Shown here: piece by piece, positions 23,301-28,163 of the stretch | How positions within the stretch are numbered: position 1 is the stretch's first letter | Layout of the letters: each line of letters begins with the position of its first letter | Assembly: GCA_048213135.1 (NCBI GenBank) | Contig: PS015159.1 | Span: 34,746 to 62,908, forward strand | Direction: 5' to 3' | Source of the DNA: Reclinomonas americana ATCC 50394 | Taxonomy: Eukaryota; Jakobida; Jakobea; Jakobida | DNA: 28,163 nt | The notes under the pieces: model-generated | What the model was told of the DNA's origin: nothing | What the model saw: the letters and a program-made list of their open reading frames with translations, nothing else | The model's database searches: none | Program-made: the position numbers and the translations under genes

Positions 23301-25848
23301 TTCAGCAGGATCCGCGGAGTGCCGGCGTTGCGGCCACGCTGCTCGCACTGCTGGTTGCTTCCGATCGCCTGCGAACAGCAACAGCCAATCGCACCGGCGG
23401 CTCCAATTCGTCTCCCACCAAGATTGTGCTACACGTTGCGTCGCGCGCACGTCTCTCATGGAGCGTTCTCTTCCATTCACTCATGTTAATCGGCTCTTGC
23501 ACAGGACTTCCCCGAAGCGTGCCTGGCGCAGCACTTGTTGCCACTGATTTTGCAACCCATCAGTGCCGCCGAGGAGAGTTCATGCCGAGGTAAGCTGATT
23601 CGTTCATCCAGTGCGGGTATGCTTGCACTTGATTGACTTACGGCGAAATTCACTTGATGACAGCTGCGGTCGCCGCTGCTGTCAGCGTGGTCTCGCTCCT
23701 GCCTCGAGAGATGCCGTTTGCGCTGAGTGGAATCACAGTTCCCGGCATCATGGCTCCCCTACTGTCGCGACGCGCAGTCGCCAGCCACGAGGATACGCTG
23801 GCGAGTGCGGCACTCGCCGCGTGTGTGGGTATCGCCTGTGCAGAGTTGCGGGCCCGTGAGACCGACGCCTGCACGTTTGAGGTGCTGCAGGCCATGGTGT
23901 TTGAGCAGCTGCCGAGTGTGGCGCGTGTGCGCTTGCTCGAGGCACTGCCGAGCATCCTCTCGGTGTTGTCACCCGATGTCATTCGACACCACGTGCCCTC
24001 CCTGCTGGTGCTTCCGTTTACGGCCGAGTTGCGTGTCTTCATGTTTCTTTCCAATGCCCGGCAGTGTGGGTGCGGACAACTGACCTGCCGTCACGCAGCA
24101 CAAATGAGGCTGTTCGCGAAGCCGATGTGGCGGCCTTGGAGAAACTGGTGGCCATGCTCACTGGCCGTCAGCTCAATGTCGCACTCTCGCAGAGCATTGG
24201 CGGCAGTCGTGTGGCACCACTCGACGCATCGGTGGCTGCTGCCGTGCGCGACGACATTGGCAACGCAGCTGTGCAAGCGCTGCTGGCTTTTGACACTGTG
24301 CAGCAGCCGCAGTCTGTGCGAGGTGCGATGCGTATGAATTCCACTTTGTGTGTATTGTGTGTGGGAGTGCTGACGGTGCGCGTGTGCACAGAGCTGGAGG
24401 CGAGCACGGCGACCAATCACCACTTTTACCGCGTCAGTTCGGTGGTGGCCCGACTCAAGCCGACATTTATCACGCATCAGGAAGGAGGTTGCGCTTGCTG
24501 TGTCGTCTGCAGCATGTTTCACGCGTCTGCCCGCTAAAATCGATGCGCGCGCACAGACGATGCGTCGGGATCGGAGCACGCCTTTGCTGCCGGGTGCTGT
24601 GCAGTCATGGCTGGTGAATGTGAATTCGGCGCACTGCGCGAGCTGCGAGGCGCACTCTTCCAGTTGCGCCACTCGTGCTCCGCATCCTTGTTTCACGCAT
24701 CGTCGACTGACACGGCCTGACTCCGCCGCAGGGGCCACTTTGAGAAGCTGGACGTGTTTTCGCGCGTTCATCTGTTTGCGTCGGCGTTTTGCAACGCCGC
24801 GGCCGACGCGAGCACCAAGTGGAAGTTGAGTCGTGCCGGCGTCAGTGTGTCGTTTGTGGGTGTGTTGCGTGCTGACGATGCTGTCTAAAGGCTGCTGAAC
24901 GAGATGTTGGACGTGGTGCCGATGCAACCGTCGCTGTGGCCGCAAGCAGCCGAGGTGACCTTGGCTTGTGTGGCGCTCGGCTCATCACCGCTTCTGTACT
25001 GGAGAATGATGGCGTCGGAGGTTGGAGTCAGCAGTCGGTGGCACTGGTCACTGGAACGAGGTGAGCTCGTCACGAGTCTTTGAACGATCTCTTGTGCTGT
25101 CCACTTACTGCTCTCCACCCAATCCCTCGTGTAGCACGTCGCTCACTGATGGTGGTTGTGAATGAGACCGCCCGCACGCCGGTGCTGACGCGAAACCGGC
25201 GCCCCGATCCAGCATCCGTCTCCACCTCCATGCATGCGCTGTTCGGGAGGATGGTGGCGCTGTTTGACAGATGCAGCGCAGCAGAGGGTACGCCGAATGC
25301 GTTGCTGATTGAATGGCTTGGAAGGGCTTGTTTCTCACCACAAGGAAGCGCAGACCGCACTCCCTCGCAGGTGCACACGTGGTACGCGGCTGCGGCGGAG
25401 TTGCTGGCCGCTTCGCGGCACGTGCAGGACCCACAGATGCAAGAAGGTGCGATTGGAGAGCGTGCTTTGACGCCCTGCTGCTCGCTCGTTGATGACACAT
25501 TGTGTGTGTGCACAGGTGGTGTGGGTGTTGACGATGAGCTAGAGGTGGCGCTGGATCAGTACATGACAGAGGACGAAAGGAGGGCCGAAGCACGCCGTTT
25601 GCGCAACCAACGAGGTACGTAAGCGGGAGTGATTTGTGCTGAACTGCGGTACGTCGCTCACTGTTGGTGACAGAACTCGTGAATCGAATGGGTCTCTCCG
25701 ACATTGTGTCGCCGACAGATGTTGCGTTTTTTCCCCTTGAAGCATGGGCGCATCGCACGGCAACGCTCATCACGGTGCAACACAGAGTCCACTGGAGCGC
25801 GCCATTCAGGGCTGGAAGACGCTGCTGTATCAGTCGTGTACTGACTAA
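17316..25848 (+). CDS. FOCAD: Focadhesin/RST1 homologue (DUF3730 HEAT-repeat protein)
   Basis: Thirty-six exons join in frame into about 2052 aa (human FOCAD 1801): 17316-17379, 17449-17565, 17637-17825, 17900-18129, 18202-18420, 18480-19010, 19077-19196, 19268-19455, 19533-19639, 19748-19924, 19995-20139, 20211-20504, 20573-20784, 20850-20935, 21009-21365, 21412-21555, 21618-21926, 21983-22085, 22154-22255, 22324-22473, 22540-22684, 22736-22843, 22909-23013, 23078-23201, 23264-23434, 23505-23589, 23664-24027, 24099-24322, 24392-24487, 24557-24662, 24732-24840, 24904-25060, 25135-25446, 25516-25614, 25674-25720, 25786-25848. FOCAD-like stretches: DLRKRF near the start (human DIRKRF), GLILSALTSHPRNARVRLL, AAVLRVINALLKAEG, and SDWTLQLYAAPAW. 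DUF3730 would cover about residues 455-700, followed by an Asp/Glu-rich loop and HEAT-like helices. FOCAD/RST1 is known to support the cytosolic SKI-exosome system. No family catalytic residues are expected. Confidence 0.82.
20278..20450 (+). other. Acidic low-complexity insert inside FOCAD
   Basis: GAC/GAT/GAG-rich sequence codes for about 55 residues with Asp/Glu runs and a few Lys/Gly-Pro breaks, between two helical repeats. Human FOCAD also has an acidic stretch near this place, so a disordered acidic loop appears conserved in kind but is longer here. Confidence 0.7.
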
Positions 25849-25959
25849 AAAGAATTGGAACAACTTGATAGAATGTTGCATAATGTTACACAAGGCAGGA
25901 GAGGAGGAGAGTGAGCAAGTCACACTGCGCAAAAACAGTCGTCTCGCACATCCGGTCCA

Positions 25960-27563
25960 TCATAGGCTGTGCGTCGCCCCCATGGCGCTTGGAGGCGCGC
26001 TGACTTGGCGAACGAGTCGAGGTCCCGAGATCCCACCGTCTTGTGGTGCTGCTGGCCGTTGTTGACTCGTTGGTGTGCCGACCGACATGGTGTCGTCCGT
26101 GTACGGTGACGACGACGATTCGCCACCCATCGACATGGATGCACCGTGATGGCTCCGGTGCCCCGGCGACTCCACGTATGCCCCCGGCCGTGCCTTGGCC
26201 TGCGACAACGCATCAGGCGACACTGCCGCCCAACAAGCGAAAACAGGAGAAGGAGTGACTGACCTGCTCCAGTGATTGCCTGTACTCCTGCAAGAACGGT
26301 TTCAGCGCTTGCATGGCCTCGTGGCCCTTCTCCAACATCTCCGAGATGCCCTCGCACAGGTGCACACTTCCCTCCAGGTACTCAAAGTCGCGCTTGTACA
26401 GCAGATAGTTCATCTGCTTCATGATTGATTTCTCGCAATCCCGCATCAGCTCCTCCTTCATGCGCAGTTTTTGTGTTTTCTGGACGAGCAGGTGAGGAAG
26501 AGAGAACAGAAAACAAAGAGTGAGTGGGCGGCTGGAGAGAGCGTACCCGCTGCATTTTCTCGGCTTTGGGTGTGGCCAAGGCCTGGTGCTTCTCCAGCGC
26601 TCGCAATGCGTGCGAGTACTCCAGTCGCGTGCTTCGATACCGCCGTCGTTGTTCCTGGATCGCAGAGTGAGAGTGGGGAACAGAGGGAGGAGCAGAGGGA
26701 GAGAGACAGAAACCTTGATGCTCTTGAGTTCCTCCAGCAGCGCCATCGCAGGTCCAATAAAATGATCCGCCGTGCGCAAGTACATGGCCTGCTGACTGAG
26801 GAAGACCGTGTGGAGGCCCTCACCGATGCGGGTCAGCGCACCGCCTGCAACAAAAAGGTGAATGGTCTCGTGCAAAGAAGCAGCAGCGACGCCAGCCACG
26901 CCACTCACCGAGTGCCGACTCCTGGTGATCGATACCAAAGTCGCGCATGGAGCACGCCAAGGCCTCTCCACAGTTGCCGAATGCTGCATGGAAGAATATA
27001 AGCAAGGAAGCGACCAGATGAATCGTCACTTGTCTGTCGGAACAGGAGGAGGCAACCACAGCTGCGCTGTGTGCCCCGCTCCTCGCAGCCACGAAAGAAT
27101 CGTCTCGTTTGCAGTGTCCGTTTTCGTTCTCCGAAGCCTCTCTCCTTCCTCTTCTTCTCTTCCTTCTCCTCCATCTCCTCCTTCTCTCTCGCTCTCACCC
27201 ACCCACCCACACACCTTGACTCGCTTGACACATCAATCTGCCACACTTGACCACATCCTCATAGTGCTGAATGGCCTCCTTCACCGCCTTCTTCAGCTGC
27301 GAATACGCCTCGGGGACGGGAGCCGGGTCGGCGCCAACAAGCTTCTCACGGAATCGCTGAGAGCCACAAGCAAGAGAGAGAGAAACAGAGATTCAGTGCT
27401 CGGAGATTCGAGTGTGATGCGACGATGATGTGTGCGTGTGTGTGCTCGTGTGTGTGTGTGCTTGTGTGCGTATGTGTGCGCGTAGGTGCGTGTGTGTGCA
27501 TGTGTGTGAAAGAGAAGAAAGGTGTCATGATCATGCAAATACCTGCTTGAATCGAGTGAACAT
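25960..27563 (-). CDS. BAR-domain membrane-curvature protein
   Basis: Seven minus-strand exons (27563-27543, 27356-27215, 26983-26909, 26844-26714, 26654-26547, 26479-26264, 26199-25960) join in frame into 310 aa. It starts MFTRFKQRFREKLVGAD, an amphipathic basic start as in N-BAR proteins. About 215 residues of heptad-like helices follow, including EAYSQLKKAVKEAIQHYEDV, YLRTADHFIGPAMALLEELK, RLEYSHALRALEKHQAL and QMNYLLYKRDFEYLEGSVHL, the usual three-helix BAR layout. The C-terminal 80 residues are Ser/Gly/Pro-rich and look disordered; no SH3, PH or GAP domain is seen. BAR dimers bind and bend membranes in endocytosis or trafficking; the exact subfamily is not clear. It converges on FOCAD with 111 bp between stops. 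Intron 1 is rich in GT/CA repeats. Confidence 0.83.
27422..27512. repeat. GT-rich simple repeat in BAR-gene intron 1
   Basis: A degenerate run of GTGTGTGYGY units on the + strand (CA-rich on the sense strand of the BAR gene). A second pure (GT)n run lies at about 27580-27602 in the 5' flank. Confidence 0.9.
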
Positions 27564-27724
27564 GATGGATGGAGAACTTGGTGTGTGTGTGTGTGTGTAT
27601 GTGTTGTCTCAATCGCACAGAGTATGACACAGTGGCAAGACACGCTGTGCTCCAAGAAGGGCGGGAGATATGAGACGACTTGCCAAATTTGGTCTAGTGA
27701 GTGAATCGACCAACAGAGCACATA

Positions 27725-28163
27725 ATGATGGGGTTCGCGGAGGGTTCCTCCTCTGCTGTTGTTGCCATGGCCGACCCTCCGCCTGCCGCCGATGAGTCAG
27801 TGATCATTGTCGACGAGGTGCTTGTTGTGCGTGGTGGTGGCGAGGAGGAGGAAGAAGAGCGATTTGTGTTTCGCGTGGTGAGTGAGGTGCGGCGAGAGGC
27901 TGCTGCTGGAGGAGGAGTGCCACAGGCGGCGCGGTTGTGGCGGGAGAATGTGGCGGAGGAGTCGCATGTGTTGGCGGAGGAGTATGTGTGTCCAGTGTGT
28001 CAGGTGCGACTCGAGGGAGGCTGCAGGAGGACGGAGCGGTGTGTTCATGTGTGTGTGTGTCGTGCTGCTGTGCAGGATCTGTGCGACTGGGATATGGTGT
28101 TATGTTCCAGCGAGTTGCATCATGTGTGTCGGTGAGTGGCATAACTCTTCTCTCTCTCTCTCT
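27725..28163 (+). CDS. 5' part of a gene with a CPxC zinc finger (possibly UBZ4/SLX4-like), truncated by the window end
   Basis: Exon 1 (27725-28003) and exon 2 (28076-28131) join in phase 0; the model then leaves the window in an intron starting GTGAGT. The first 93 residues are acidic and Ala/Gly-rich with a run of seven glutamates and no clear fold. Across the splice the protein reads EEYVCPVCQDLCDWDMVL, then SSELHHVC. A CPxC pair followed about 15 residues later by His and Cys, with a Trp/Leu core, resembles C2HC ubiquitin-binding fingers of the UBZ4 type found in SLX4 and RAD18, but the His-Cys spacing is short unless exon 2 ends a few bases earlier. This is suggestive only; the rest of the gene is needed. 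Its ATG is 161 bp from the divergent BAR start. Confidence 0.55.

Noticed and set aside
24864-24890. A possible 27-nt intron with a GTTGCG donor in FOCAD
   Set aside because: Too short to be likely. A GTCAGT donor at 24841 with an acceptor at 24903 gives an ordinary 63-nt intron in the right phase.
1-28163. Search for CRISPR arrays, phage or defence islands, tRNAs, rRNAs and transposons
   Set aside because: No direct-repeat/spacer array, cloverleaf, transposase, integrase or terminal inverted repeats were seen; all long frames are explained by spliced host genes.

Overview
This is a piece of nuclear DNA from a compact, intron-rich eukaryote, probably a free-living protist. Almost every coding stretch is broken by short introns (mostly about 45-90 nt, ending in AG, often with a CTGAC/CTAAC-like branch motif). 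Genes lie on both strands and are separated by as little as 42-66 bp. Simple repeats (CA/GT, CT, CTT) sit in introns and between genes. There is no prokaryotic-style operon, tRNA, rRNA, transposon or CRISPR array. I cannot name the species; the gene set (SKI3, FOCAD, ELP6, BLM-type RecQ, SWEET, BAR protein, COX7A-like) is broadly eukaryotic.

Layout: (1) 153-572 +, a four-exon COX7A-like mitochondrial protein. (2) 703-1558 -, an unrecognised helical, ARM-like protein. It is divergent, with only 55 bp between the start codons, from (3) 1614-9207 +, a 30-exon SKI3/TTC37 homologue (about 1621 aa) whose second intron holds an imperfect tandem repeat. (4) 9250-15108 +, a BLM/Sgs1-type RecQ helicase interrupted by a 187-N assembly gap. 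(5) 15175-16047 -, a four-exon SWEET sugar transporter. (6) 16235-17261 +, Elongator subunit ELP6. (7) 17316-25848 +, a 36-exon FOCAD homologue (about 2052 aa). (8) 25960-27563 -, a seven-exon BAR-domain protein. (9) from 27725 +, the 5' part of a gene with a CPxC zinc finger, cut off by the window end.

Exon models were built by hand. In each complete model the exon lengths and phases join into one open frame from ATG to stop, and protein similarity supports most of them.

Two observations stand out. First, SKI3 (the scaffold of the cytoplasmic SKI/exosome RNA-decay machinery) and FOCAD (known in animals, and as RST1 in plants, to support the SKI-exosome system) lie on the same strand within 25 kb. 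Second, about one fifth of the introns start with GTTGCG. This looks like the window's usual GTNCGT donor with one extra base, which suggests an unusual, possibly bulged, U1 recognition mode.
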